From Lucifuga dentata (Eukaryota; Chordata; Actinopteri; Ophidiiformes; Bythitidae): a stretch of DNA of 64,000 nucleotides. Below are positions 36,200 through 47,614 of the stretch, one piece after another. Position 1 is the first letter of the stretch, and each line of letters opens with the position of its first letter. The DNA is taken from positions 145,232 to 209,231 of the forward strand of contig VXCM01000997.1 in NCBI GenBank assembly GCA_014773175.1. Reading direction: 5' to 3'. Under the pieces are notes generated by a model. That model made no database searches, was not told where the DNA came from, and saw only the letters and a program-made list of their open reading frames with translations. Both the position numbers and the translations under genes were made by a program.

Positions 36200-39160
36200 A
36201 TTATCTGAACACAGTACATCAGTAGATATTAGGTTTATACATTAACATATAAATGTTTATGTGAAGGAGGTTTAAGTGCAATAACAGGACTGGAAAAATT
36301 TGCATGATGACATTTCATTAACAACTTCATCAGAGAATTTTAAAATAATTTTAGAAATGCTAAATATATTTGATGGTCAGTACTCACTGTTCCGTTGTAA
36401 AAATGTATCCAATCACATCTTTAGATAATGCAAGAGCAGCTCCAACTAAGCACGAAACTGTGACTGGATTGGACATTAGAAGCACACCATATATAGGTTA
36501 CAGCTAGATAACTTACATTGATGATGTTACAACCCTATGGTCTAGGGGAAAGGGAAGCAACATAAAAGCCGATGGAAATGGCAAAGAAAGGTAATTTATT
36601 GTTTCAACACAAAATAATAATAAGCACAGGATTGGCTAACAACAGTAACTGAAATTTAAGGCAAACCACCAACTGCGGAAGGGACAGAGGTGGTGCCAGA
36701 AAACCAACCATAAAATAACAAACAAAAGAGTTTAACCGATAACCTTCCTTTAATAAAATAATAAAGAGTAACAACAGTGATTCACAAAAAAAAAAGTGAA
36801 GTGACAACACCCTACAAGATTTTCCTTAATACAACCGTGCCTAAATTAACCAATCAGATGTTGAAAAACCTAAAGAAAAACACAAATCTGAATCATTGAA
36901 CTATCACAGGTCACAGTAGCAGGTCACAATTACACAGCTCTCAAAAAACCCTCAGAAAACGAGTTGGACTGGCACAAACACACAGCCAGACAAGCAAGGA
37001 GCGGTTATATGGGAGAGGGAGCGGAACAGCGAAAGAGAGTGAAAGAGCTAAGAAACGAAGAAAACACGTCAACGGACCTTTTACACGGTGAGGGACGTAA
37101 CAGATGAATACGTTAAAATCAACTGTCAAAGCACATGAGAATTATTTACTGCAGCAAAAATTTCCTGTAATGGCCACTTGATCAAGGGTTGTTGGCTAAC
37201 GGACCTTGATCGGCTTAACATAATTTGGCTCAGGTGTGGGTAAAGCAGGGAGAGATGGAAAAAATGCAGTTCTATGAATCACAAGGAACAGGATTGGGAT
37301 TGGGAATGTAATGACTGGCTATTACATGACTTAATGTTGTTTCTTCCTACCTGCACATATGATGCAGAGCTTGCCAGATAATTTGGCCTGCTCGATGTTC
37401 CCAGCACCCAGTGCATTCCCAATTTGCACACTGGCAGCCACAGAAAATCCCAGTGGGAACTGTGGGGTAGAAAGGATACATGAGATTATCCAACAAACAT
37501 AACAAAACAAGTTCTTAATCTACTCAGGGTTATTTTACACAACTGGAGTGTGGAAAATTAAAGCTGCAATTTTTTATTTTTTATTTTTTTATATTATTCT
37601 GAGCACTAAGGATCAAAATAATGTCCAAAATGAACTGTCAGATATGTCCAGATGTGATATGGACTACTTACACATCTAGCAATTCACAACATTTAGCAAC
37701 AAACTGGATTCTGATTAGAAAAAAAAAGTATAACTGCCCTGATTACATTAAACTATACTCCGAAAGAATTACCGTGAAAGCAAAATTCATGAGCTCATCC
37801 ATCACAGTTTGAGCTCCCAGTTCAACCTCACTGATCACTCCAGCCAAGAATCCTCCAATTTCAAACATCCACCAGTCCAGACAACCCAAGAGCATGCTGG
37901 AAATGGCCATCTGAGTGAAATGACCCCACTCCTGCAGACAATCCTGGGACCAGCCTACAGGGCAGAGTTAACAGGTTAAAAAATGTAAACATTTAGTTTT
38001 GCCATAAATTTGGTATTATAATTAATTTGATGTATTTCCTTTACAGGGCTCATATTATACAGATGTCCATGTTCTTATCTTCATTTATGGGTCTAGTTTG
38101 AAATCTTTGCAATGCTTCAATGTGCAAAACACCCAGTGATGAACTTCAACTCGTATTCTGCAGCACTACTGTACACACTGAGTGAAGACCATTTCAGGTA
38201 TTGTTCCTTAAGACCCCCTTCCAAAAAGCCTGCTCTCTTGTGATTGGCCAAATCCATCAGGCCTGAGCTGGTAACCCACAGATTGAATGAAAGAATGAAA
38301 CACAAATGTTGCTCAAAAACTTGTTTGCTAGCCTTCTTCTTCGTGGGTATGTATGTTGGTGGATAAACTCAAATACGTTCCATGTTGAGCCAAACATACT
38401 ATGAAAGTAGGCCTAATTAAAAAAAAAAAAAAAAAANAAAAAAAAAAAAAAAAAAAGGCAGATCAGCATCCTACGGGATTATTCTAATGGATGCATTTCT
38501 ATCAGTGTGACCGTCAAGTTTACACATAATCCTTATTATATTACAATACAAAACCGTTTGGAAAAAACAAAAAGCACAGTATGTCCCCTTTAAACTGTAG
38601 AGAGCTGAGGGCTTTTTTCCTACATGAAACTTGTTTTGCTAGCCTTCTTCTTCGTGGGTATGTCTATGTAAGTGGATAAATTCAAATACGTTCCATGTTG
38701 ACCGAACATATTATGAAAGTAAAGGCCTAATTTAAAAAAAAATCAAGGGCAGATCAGGCTCCTATGGGATTATTTTAATGGATGCATTTCTATCAGTGTG
38801 AACATCAAGTTTACACATAATAATTATTATGTTACACTACAAAAATTTTTGTAAGAAAAAATAGCACGATATGTCCCTTTTAAATTGTAGAGAGTTGATC
38901 TATACTCTTTTTTTCTACATGATTGTTACAAATGTAATATTTTTTGAAAGATTACATACTGTTTTTCTCTGTTAGTGGTGTGTTTTTCAGTTCTGTTATC
39001 AAGCACCGGGCTGTAAATTAATCACCCTATATCAATATTTCTTTTAAAAAGAAACAACTCACCATCCCATGTTGCCTTGTGTAATCCCATCAATCGGATG
39101 TAAATATACAAGAGCACAGCCAGCAATGACTGTGAGATAGCATTTGCTGCTGCAGATCCT
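34038..39160 (-). CDS. slc47a: MATE-family multidrug and toxin extrusion protein (SLC47A), C-terminal half, with a damaged exon
   Basis: Minus-strand exons: 39160-39063, 37954-37773, 37459-37351, 36463-36388, 36126-36057, 35900-35806 (damaged), 35553-35459, 34426-34363 and 34267-34038 (stop TGA). MATE proteins are plasma-membrane H+/organic-cation antiporters of 12-13 membrane helices. Family landmarks in order are RGSAAANAISQ, KATWDGWSQDCLQEW, FEIGGFLAGVISEVELGAQ, FPLGFSVAASVQIGNALGAG, DVIGYIFTTEQEIVQRVSDV, GMGKQKIGAIVNLVGYY, GLWLGLLICISAQLVFF, LNWRKAFEE, AQVRAGVQV and the terminal helix LLLRRGLTLLFMFLLL. All junctions are GT/AG and phase-compatible except in the 35.8-kb exon, which lacks about 38 coding bases. 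Exons for the first about 200 residues (TM1-6) were not found up to map6d1. It is either a decaying copy or a gene broken by assembly errors. I cannot tell which SLC47A paralogue it is. Confidence 0.82.
34560..34860 (+). mobile_element. Fish SINE/LINE (L2-type) 3' tail
   Basis: Carries the widespread fish motifs CCTGCGATAGACTGGCGATC, TGTCTAGGGTGTACCCC, CTGGGATAGGCTCCAGCCCC and a terminal AAATGGATAG. A 66-base block (34649-34714) is repeated after N at 34715 and is probably an assembly overlap. It lies in the intron before the AQVRAGV exon of the MATE gene. Confidence 0.7.
35599..35727. repeat. (TATC)n(TGTC)n tetranucleotide repeat with N
   Basis: Alternating ATCT and GTCT blocks appear twice around N at 35662. 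The array lies in the MATE intron next to the damaged exon. Its true length is uncertain. Confidence 0.9.
35806..35900 (-). pseudogene. slc47a: MATE exon with frame-breaking internal deletion
   Basis: The exon reads CVISGIIRGMGKQKIGAIVN then LVGYY. One leftover G follows, and the frame resumes as AKMGIVG before a good GTGAGG donor at 35805. Relatives have about 13 extra residues between GYY and this block. Observed length is 95 bases; neighbouring phases require a length of 1 modulo 3, for example 133, so about 38 bases are missing and the frame is lost. A (TCTA)n/(TGTC)n tract and an N lie about 80-200 bases away, and a T-tract with an N lies at 35946. Confidence 0.7.
37160..37312. mobile_element. 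hAT-type MITE-like repeat, copy 2, in a MATE intron
   Basis: ATTTGGCTCAGGTGTGGGTAAAGCAGGGAGAGATGGAAAAAATGCAGTTCTATGAATCA...GGATTGGGATTGGGAA, collinear with 10740-10860. Confidence 0.5.
38042..38612. mobile_element. MITE with GGGCTCATATTAT/AAAGGGGACAT ends in a MATE intron
   Basis: Left terminus CAGGGCTCATATTATACAG; the right terminus, reversed, is TTTAAAGGGGACATACTGTGC. The inside holds CTTCTTCTTCGTGGGTATGT and GGATGCATTTCTATCAGTGTGA. A poly-A tract with N sits at 38419-38456. No ORF. Confidence 0.6.
38627..38900. mobile_element. Partial tandem copy of the adjacent MITE
   Basis: Repeats the right half of 38317-38612 in the same orientation: TTGTTTTGCTAGCCTTCTTC, AATACGTTCCATGTTGA, GGATGCATTTCTATCAGTGTGA and CGATATGTCCCTTTTAAATT. 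It is about 85-90% similar by eye, so it is a real old duplication and not an assembly overlap. Confidence 0.65.
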
Positions 39161-40091
39161 CTACAGGTTAACAAAAGAAACAGGTATGCTGTTACTGGCA
39201 TTCATAAGCTCTGATTCTTTATATATAGTTATTTGACAATAATATATTAAATATAGACATCAAATCAGCTGATATATAATATTTGAAAAGATATAGATTG
39301 CCTTGTGGGTACAATAATGTACAACATAATGTACTACAGGAAAGCAAAACCTGCTGCACTGTCTCTGGACTTCCACACGACATAAGCCATCTGCTTACCT
39401 GTGATTTTCATGTAGCTGGTATGGCCACAATGACTGGAGGAAGCTCACAACTGGGTTGACTTTTAAACTCTCTTCTCCCTCCTGTAGCTCCACATCAGCA
39501 GTAACATTACAAGTCAGATCATAAAAAAAATGTCATTATTAATCAGAAGAGACAATTTTCATTTTTGGGCCAGCACATAAGATTGGTTTCTGTTGTTGGG
39601 CTTTGAAATCCATTTCATATTTACAATGTTCTGATTATGGAGTTAATGTTGAGGTCATATATCTGTACATGTGTCTCTAGATGGTGAATGATGCTGAGAA
39701 CAGCAGTAGCTGAAACAAATAAATCACAACAAAATCAAAATAAACTGAAAGAGAGTGGGTCTCTTTTTTCTGTTTCCTATACATCCCTGCTGGAAAAAAA
39801 AGAAAAAAGTTTGGACTAATACGGCTGGTCACACTGGTCAACCAATATATTTGAAGGTAATATAGTTGGATTTCAGTTACATTAGCTTAAAAGTCAATTG
39901 TGAAGCCACTCCCTACAGTATGTTCTCACAAGACCTTAGTTATTCTTTGACAACAGGGCTATAAACTTTGCAATCAATCTTTGGTTGACAAGCAAACAAT
40001 TAAACAATTCCACAGCCACAACCTGTCTTTTCTAAGGTGCAATAATGATGGTACTATAATGTGAGCTATTATAATAATGATGATATACAAT

Positions 40092-40170
40092 ACAAAAAGC
40101 CCTCAGCTCTCTACAGTTTAAAGGGGACATATTGTGCTTTTTGTTTTTTCCAAACGGTTTTGTATTGTAA
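40092..40170. mobile_element. Solo inverted MITE end
   Basis: AAAAGCCCTCAGCTCTCTAC, AGTTTAAAGGGGACATATTG and TGCTTTTTGTTTTTTCCAAACGGTTTTGTATTGTAA are the reverse complement of 38550-38615, almost base for base. Confidence 0.65.
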
Positions 40171-40226
40171 TCATCATTATTATGTATTGTAATGATATAA
40201 TAATGATGATATTATATAATGATGGT

Positions 40227-40231
<5 letters not shown>

Positions 40232-40258
<27 letters not shown>
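40232..40258. repeat. (AT)n microsatellite
   Basis: About 13 AT units next to TAATGATGATATTATAT-type repeats. Confidence 0.9.
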
Positions 40259-41330
40259 CTCCATCAGCCACATACTCCAGAACCCCAATCTACATCTCAT
40301 AAGTTCCAAACTGGACACATAGACAGACAGACAGACCAGGATGCCCTCTGACCTCCTGCTTTCAATAGTGCAGTTAAAGAGAAGGTTCACAAAAAAAAAA
40401 AAAAAANAAAAAAAAAAAAAAAAGACTTCACAAGGAAAGTCATTAACATTCCAGGTTTTTGCATGTTCATATTAAATATTTGCACACATTCACAGATACA
40501 ATCACATTCATTATTGTTTAACACAAAAAGAAATAAAAGAAAAAGAAAAGCAATAATGTTCTTTCAAATGGCTATTCCAGAGTTTAGGAGTTCAATGTAG
40601 ATGAGGCTTTACGAGGTTAAAAAGTGGAAATATTGCTTTTCTTTACTTTTTAAGAGACTGATGTCTTATTTTGAAGCAGTTAAATGGGAAAAAGTCCCAG
40701 TTCTTCATTTAACAACTCATTGTAAAAAAAACATTTTCCTCTGGGAACGTATGAACGTGGAAATGAAATAGAACGACACAATACGATTTAAGAGACAATG
40801 TGGAGAAATTCTGCGCCTACATGAGTAACTGAAAAATGTTCTCAACACATTCGAGCTTTGGATGCGCTTGATTTAATTACTCTTTAATACCAACCAAACT
40901 CATCCAGCATGCATAATTCCGGCTGCAGATTTTAATTGCAGGATGGATGTAGAAAAGGATGTTTCTTTGATTAGAGAATCCGGTGAGGGCGGTGCGGACT
41001 CCGCGGACTGAGCAGGAGATGCGGAGTATTTGCCAGATTCCCCTGCATATAGTGGAGGCACTATCACAGACCACGTGAGAGGATTCAGTGACGGTCCCCC
41101 ACACACTAGGTACCCACTCCCGGTACCAACTCCCGGTACATCGGGTGTTGGCTCTGCTCCGCTGCTGACATGGACTCCTGGATCCTATTCTTTCTCTCTC
41201 AGCTTCCTAAAACTAGACCGTAATGCTCTGAATGTAACCTTTTCTCTTTGCCGTTTTCACCCTTTTCTGTTTTGTTTTTTGTTTTTTTGTTTTTTTCCCC
41301 TTCTTTTGCTGGTTTCTAAGTCAAACACTC

Positions 41331-44300
41331 ATGGCTTGGCCGTGTATCAGCAGAGTCTGCTGCCTGGCCCGGTTTTGGGAGCAGTTAGACAAATCGGACC
41401 TCTCCGTCCCGCTCACCATCCAGAACTACTCGGACATCGCGGAGCAGGAGGTGCGATCCATCACCAAACACGTCTCCACCTCGGACCGGAATAACTGCTC
41501 CATCCCGGACCACAGTGCCGGCTCCCCGCAGGCGCACGGAGATGGCCCGGGGACCCAGGGATCTTTCAAAGGAAAGAGGGAGCCCAGTTACAAGCCCCGG
41601 GAAGACTACCACCCGCCCGGAGTACCTTTCCCCAGTGTGACCCAGTACAAGCAAGATTTCAAACCCTGGCCCATTCCCAGGAAGGAAAATTTCCCTTGGA
41701 TTAGTAACGGGGGAAGCAGGGCTGATAGTGTGTCAAACAGCCCGGTAAACGCTCACCACAGTGCCTGTCAGAGAGAGGAGAGTCGGGGGGANGTGTGTCA
41801 AACAGCCCGGTAAACGCTCACCACAGTGCCTGTCAGAGAGAGGAGAGTCGGGGGGAGAGAGAGGAGCGGGGCAGGGGACAGAGGGAGCAGCAGGGCACAG
41901 GAGAGGGCAACACCAGTTCATACAGGTATGAGATGCTTCCGACTGTCCACTGCAGAGCCTGATGCTTAATTAGATCCGTTTATTAATAATTCATTGATTT
42001 CCAGACTGGATCCACCAAGCCCACGTGGAGATAAGGGTCATCAATAATTCTCATATGGAGTGCTGACTAATGGAGTTTGCATTTTAGATGTTTTGAGGTC
42101 ATGTGGACTGGAATTAAAATAATGACTTACCATAACCTTTGGCAATGGTGGAAGAAGTACTAAAGTCCTTTACAAGCAAAACCACAATGGAGAAATACTC
42201 AAACATGTACTTAAGTAAAAGTAAACGACTATAAGAAGTAAAATTGACTACATGCGTAAAATGTAAAAAGTACTAACTGTGAATAATAATGCCTTTCAGT
42301 GTGTTTAATCAGATAGTATAATAAAGAAAATGGCCATATATAAAAGGTTTTTCATCCAACATCAGAGTATGAGAAACCATGGAAATAAAAGATCAGAGTG
42401 AACAAAAAGTCAGAAAAAGAGAAAAGCAGAAAGGAATGAAGGAAGAAAGAAATAAGGGAGAGGGAATGAAGGAAAGACAAAAGGAAGATAAGACAATGAA
42501 GGAAAAAATGACAGAGAATAGGAAGAATTGAAGGACAGGAAGAAAGAATATATTAGTCATATGTTATGAACTTATGTGTGATCTGTGTGACAAAGTAGAA
42601 ATGACAGATATTAGTTCCCCTCTGACATAAAGTGAAGTACCAAGTCTCCAAAAACAGAAATATTCAAGTAAGTAAAAGTACCTCAAAATTATACTTAGAG
42701 TACTTGAGTTTCTTTCTAGCTATGATCTTTGGTAATCAAGTCAGTCCTTTTTTGATGCTACATTGTAGTCAAAGAAAGTCAACAGTATCACCCAAATTCC
42801 ACCATTTTATTATCAGTACTAAAACAGCTCTTCAAAAAGAAATATAACGAAAGATTTTACATGTACTAAATGAAATCCAGAAATCATCAAGATCTCTGCA
42901 GTGTCCTTCCTCCCTCTGTCATCCTACTGATCCATCTCTCTCTTCCTCCAGGCAGGAGTACCAGCCATGGACCGGAGTGAGACCTGCCAGAAGTGCTCGG
43001 AAAAATCCTCCAGCTCCATATGCTAGCCCAGGCACCGCAGCCATCAGCCATGTCCCACCAGAGACCAGCTACCAGGCTGCCTTCAGTGGGGAGATCCACC
43101 GGGAGCACGTGATCCCCTCCCCTACCACCAACTTACAGCCCGTCTCTGCCCCCCAATTTGTCTCCACCCCCTCCAGCCTGCAGAGCATCCTGTCTGAGAG
43201 GCCCGAGCTTGGTGGGACAACCAAGGGAGAGGTGAGCTAGAGAAATTTCAGCTACAGGTTCACACTGCAGCATGCTCCTCCTGAAAGTCATCTTCACTTG
43301 TCTCCCAGGCGGTCTGGAGCTGCTGGAGCACCTCAGAAAAGTGAGACAGCATTCCATCCCAAAGCAGCTCAAAGTGACCCAGCTCTTTAAAACAGGCCAT
43401 GTACTGTATGAGGTAACAGTGGTGCCACACTCATTACGTGACCCAAATAAAGCAGGCTCAATGAGAACAAAGAAGTAAATATTCACGATTGGACATTTTG
43501 TCCCAGATCTGCGCTCTCAGAAATAATGAGACAGCGACACAAGAACACAGAGAGACAGATGAATGGTCAGGACATTTTTTTTTTTTTAAACTAGATGAAG
43601 CCAAACTAAAATGAAGTGAGGAGATTTGAGGACTCAACACTTTAGTCAGCTCTCTGAGTCTGGATAAACTGAATGGTGTCACTCAGACCAGCTGCTGTGT
43701 GAAACATTTTTTGGGAATCTCCAGAATTTAGTGCATCCCTCTTCCCTGCTTACACCATTTGAAGTGAATGGTGTGAGCACAGCATCTGCCATTAGAGTGC
43801 TCAGACAGCTCTAGGTTAACTCTGGAACATGCATAATGGCTGCTCTATAATAATGACTATGGAGCCATTATGTGCCATCATATCCCATGTGCTGGTTGTG
43901 GAGGTCATATTGAGGGAAGTCAATGACAGGACACAGACTCTATTAATAGCGCTGGCCTAGTTGGAGTGAGAAGTCAGGAGGGATGTGCCACTGGCAGTAT
44001 GTTTGGCTACGGGACTATGTAGTGTAGTCACGGTTAAACACACACATACATGAACACACATCTGCACACAGAGGTACACTGCAGATTCTGCTAGCATTCA
44101 TGCAATTTCATCAAATGCAGCACAAATGATACCAGTCTGGCAGCGGATCAAGATGATCTTAGATAATCCACACAGTCACCAACAGCACACCCACTACCAC
44201 CTCATTACTGACTCACCAACCCCCTACAGAGATGTCCGACCAGATGTCCCCCTACACATCACACTCTAGTACGCATGACACTAGGTCAGGGCATTCTGAT

Positions 44301-46258
44301 TGTATTTGTTTATGGGGGATCCTTAAATCACATGTTCTCTATTTGTGCAACTTAAGTTGTACACTGCTGTCTTAACCAGGTCTCCCTCGCAAAAGAGATT
44401 CTGAATCTCGAGTGGACTGGTTAAAGGTTAAAAACAAAATAATACCATTCTGTAAAATGTATGACAACAACAAATTGTGTGATCAGCAGGACAGGAAAAC
44501 AACTGAACCAAAAATGCTCATAAAACATCGAATGGTTCAGTTGATGAAATAAAAACCAATCTGCTCTCAAAACAGTCGGGCACCTACAGAAGCCTCATTA
44601 TTTCTCAAATCAATCTGTTAAATTGTGTGATCTCTAATTATATAACAGATCAAATCCATCCCAACAGATAAATGCTGATCTTGGTTTGCAGAGTAAAGTT
44701 ATGTTTTCTTCAGCTCTTCAGCACTGTTTCAGATGGCTGAAATGATTGTTAGCTGTCAAACAAGCAAACGAAACTCCATTAAACCTGAAGCCCTGCTGGT
44801 GTAAGTGAAAGCAGTGAAAGTGCTCTTAGCAGAGTGTGTTAGGAATCAGACAACACAAACAGATTTGCGAGGATGGACTGTGAAATCCGCAGTGGTGTCA
44901 GGAATGAGCAAGACAAAATCGTTGAAATGGGAACATGTTTAGCATGCAGAATGTAAACCACAGGAAAGGAACAAAATCCCATGAAACCCTCTTGGTTGTC
45001 TTGTAGTCGGCTTAAAGGAAAGATTCCCCTGAGATGTAGACTTGCACGCACTCTTGTAGCTCCCAGGCGACTCTGCTTTTCTCAGCTTTAATTTAAACAC
45101 AATGTATAGAGGCGCTATTATCATATAGCAGACCCAAATATGCAACAGAGGAAGGCACAAAGCTGCTTTTAACTAAATAAAGAGGTTTAGACTCTGCAGG
45201 GACAATCTATTCTAAAATTCACTTTCACACTGTTATCTCCCTTTTCTCACTTGCCTCTTCAGCCCCTCATGCATTGTCATCCTTACATTCCCCAATCCAT
45301 GCTTTCTCCCTCCTTTTCTCTCACCTCTGTTTCCATTTTCCTTCACTTGGACCACTTCTCTTTTCCCACACTGCCTGGCAGTACAGGAGTAATAGTCCTG
45401 TGCCAAGTTGTCAGGGAGGAAAGGAGAGGTTCACATTAAGAGCAGTGGAAAGGGAGAAGGAGAGCCACACAAGGACCAATGAAGGGTGGGAGAAAAGAGA
45501 TGAGGAAGAGGAGGGGAGACTAAAAGCAGTGAGCATTATTTGATGGATTATTTCTGTTAAAAGCATGATGTTCTACTGGTTAAAGTCCTCATGGGCTCAA
45601 ATCTAATTTGGGAGAGACTGACATGTCTACATAGAGCAGAAAAACAGTGTGTAGAAGGTGAACATAAGCACACACACACACACACCAGCTCAGCTTCTGC
45701 TTAAACAGCATGTACCTAGCCTTCCATCCCATCCACAGTGCTGTATAGCCACATTCAAAGTGCTGCTGAGACTGCAGGCCAACAATCTCATCAGACTTCT
45801 GCTGATTGTATGATGAAAGTTGTCACACTCCACAGCTATGCAACTAAACTGAAATAGCCTGGCCCACTTTTGTAGCCAGATACAATAATTGCTAGAAAGA
45901 ATAGAAAATGGGTGACAGTGCTACGGCCCATTTGTTTGACACAGCCTGGACGGATAAGACTTTGAGAACAGCTGCCATCAGCAGAAGAGAAGCAAGCCGT
46001 GATACAGCTGGGCTGCTGGTTCTCTGACAGCCTACCTGATGCTTTTGACTGCGTATCCCAAAAAAAAGTCTCCTCTCATTTCATGAGGCCAGTATGAGCC
46101 CGACTACCTCTAAAGCTGCTGTTACATGTGAAGTGGCTTCATCCAAAACCAATCCATCTGTCTGTCTTCCCTTCTCCCAGGAGCAGCTGGTGAGGACCAA
46201 ATTCCCTCCAAACTCCTCGGCGGTCTTTCAAAGCGGCCCACGGGTCTTCAACATCTGA
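41331..46258 (+). CDS. map6d1: MAP6 domain-containing protein 1
   Basis: Three plus-strand exons: 41331-41925, 42952-43231 and 46181-46258 (stop TGA). Removing a 65-base duplicated block with N in exon 1 (see separate entry) makes all phases agree and gives 295 residues. The N-terminus MAWPCISRVCCLARFW is the MAP6/MAP6D1 signature with palmitoylatable cysteines 5, 10 and 11, which target the family to Golgi and vesicle membranes. Exon 1 then has EPSYKPREDYHPPG and TQYKQDFKPWPIPRKENFPW, resembling MAP6 microtubule-binding Mn modules. Exon 2 opens with YRQEYQPWTGVRPARSARKN and has ETSYQAAFSGE. Exon 3 encodes LVRTKFPPNSSAVFQSGPRV and ends FNI, matching the MAP6D1 tail (KFTPNPSAIFQ). Human MAP6D1 is only about 199 residues; this protein keeps more MAP6-like modules. 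It lies tail-to-tail with yeats2, as expected for conserved synteny. Confidence 0.93.
41728..41856 (+). repeat. 64-bp direct duplication around N inside map6d1 exon 1 (assembly artefact)
   Basis: Bases 41728-41791 and 41793-41856 are identical and separated only by N at 41792. As written, the reading frame hits a stop just after the N. Collapsing one copy plus the N removes 65 bases, turns the 595-base exon into 530 bases (2 modulo 3), restores the frame into ERERERGRGQ-like sequence and fits exon 2 exactly. Confidence 0.88.
41926..42951 (+). other. map6d1 intron 1
   Basis: The intron starts GTATGA and ends in a pyrimidine-rich CCTCCAG. It is largely occupied by a fish MITE-like element (42144-42723, separate entry). 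Confidence 0.7.
42144..42723. mobile_element. Fish MITE-like element in map6d1 intron 1
   Basis: Begins GGTGGAAGAAGTACTAAAGTC...AGAAATACTCAAACATGTACTTAAGTAAAAGT. Ends AAAAGTACCTCAAAATTATACTTAGAGTACTTGAGTTTCTTTCTAGC, whose reverse resembles the start. The AAGTACTTAAGTAAAAGTA theme is very common in fish genomes. A purine-rich AAGGAAGAAAG region lies in the middle. Confidence 0.6.
43232..46180 (+). other. map6d1 intron 2
   Basis: 2.9-kb intron from GTGAGC to CTTCTCCCAG. No further exon was recognised. It contains a T-tract at 43570 and pyrimidine-rich sequence around 45240-45370. Confidence 0.65.
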
Positions 46259-46783
46259 CAGCGGTTCTGATTACCAACCATTCCACTTTGGCCAGATCAG
46301 TTTAAGGAGTCAACAGGAGAACATTTCAGTCCATTCCACACCACAAAAATCTATGCAAGGGAATATATTGTTCTGTCAGAAGCTGCAGACACCCTCCTTT
46401 TACAATCCCCCCCTTCCCCGATTGACATGGAAATTAATATGCATGTAACAAAAATAGTTTTGAAACAAGCTTTTTGTTGCAGTGATTGACACAAAGGATC
46501 CTGGCTGCTCTGTGTATCTGTAATATGTGAGTACACTGTGTGAACCTGTTGAATCTGCGCCAATGACAAGATCACAGTTTGTCAATAAGTGTGTATGCTT
46601 AAAGCACTTTGCTGCCCTTTGGTGTTGCTAAGAAAGCTTCTAGTCTTTCTTTTTCAGTTGAAAACACAAAATAATGTTATTTATTTCTTCAGTATTCAAT
46701 TAGTTTACGATTTTGAGAATGTAGTGTTTGGTCTCTTATTTTGTAAATCTGTTAAAAAGTAAAGAGCAAATATGTGATAGTAC

Positions 46784-46789
46784 AATAAA
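46784..46789 (+). other. Candidate polyadenylation signal of map6d1
   Basis: AATAAA lies 526 bases after the map6d1 stop codon, in AT-rich sequence, and is the first canonical plus-strand hexamer I noticed there. Confidence 0.5.
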
Positions 46790-46914
46790 AGAATGTTAGG
46801 TTCTTAGCACTTTTCTCATTATAATCTTACACGACTCTAGAATATTTGTGAAAAACTGTAATGTTTTTTGAACAGTCTGAGTTGAAACTAACTTGAGTTA
46901 CTGTAGCTGCATTT

Positions 46915-47010
46915 TTGGGGGGAAGCGGGTTCCCAACTGGAATCAAACCAGGGCTGTTGTGACCACCAGTGATCACCATGATTGGCGTCTTATCCACCCC
47001 ATGTGTTAAC
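46915..47010 (-). repeat. tRNA-like (SINE head) sequence
   Basis: The minus strand reads GTGGATAAGACGCC (A-box-like) then, about 40 bases on, GGTTTGATTCC (B-box-like). It lacks the pairing of a real tRNA by eye and is more likely a tRNA-derived repeat. Confidence 0.3.
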
Positions 47011-47537
47011 AAAAGCAAAGAGGAATAGTCCATTGATTTAATCAGGCTTTCACTGTGTTTATTACAAGAATATTGATTATATTTTTGGTTTGCACAATAC
47101 AAGGTTTGGGTTTCTCTACACTAATTTGGTTGCACAGGAAGGAACCGCTCAGTATTTCCACTCTCTCCCAAGCTGAAGATCAGGCAGATTCATTATTTAT
47201 ATCACTTGACAAAAGACTCTTTAACATTCACATAACATCCAACTGACTTTCATGATTACATCCAGTATCCACACAAATTCACACAAACATTACCTTTAGG
47301 AAATCAGTTTGCAGGTTTTAGATAAAAAAATAAAATAGGATTTGAAAACACCATCTATTTCGTATTGGTCATTAATATACTGTGTACATTACATAACAGA
47401 CACACTGGTGGTAAAACCGAACACTAAAAAAGCACTTGATGTGACTTATCGAACCTGGTTCATTAAAATCATTGTTTAGACCAATGATGTGGACACAACA
47501 GCATGATTATTTTCTGTAGCTTTGAATGATTAGCTAC

Positions 47538-47543
47538 TTTATT
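47538..47543 (-). other. Candidate polyadenylation signal of yeats2
   Basis: AATAAA on the minus strand (TTTATT on plus), about 750 bases after the yeats2 stop. Another lies at 47056-47061. The choice between them is not decidable from sequence. Confidence 0.3.
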
Positions 47544-47614
47544 TCACTGACATAATCCAAAAGACAATCAGTTCCCTCTTCTGAACAAGCCTTATGCAAC
47601 ACTTGCATGCTTGT

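Larger units (their letters stand above)
39161..41330. other. Intergenic or MATE 5' region without recognised exons, and map6d1 upstream region
   Basis: Expected MATE TM1-6 exons are not recognisable. A possible donor at 39398 (CACAG|GTAAGC) is phase-compatible with the exon at 39160, but the sequence before it is not convincingly MATE. Also present are an inverted MITE end (40092-40170), an (AT)n tract (40232-40258) and a poly-A tract with N at 40407. The segment 40,870-41,160 is more GC-rich and CpG-containing and is the likely map6d1 promoter/5'UTR. Confidence 0.4.

Noticed and set aside
46915..47010. A functional tRNA gene on the minus strand
   Set aside because: A- and B-box-like motifs are present, but I could not pair the acceptor or anticodon stems; probably a tRNA-derived repeat.
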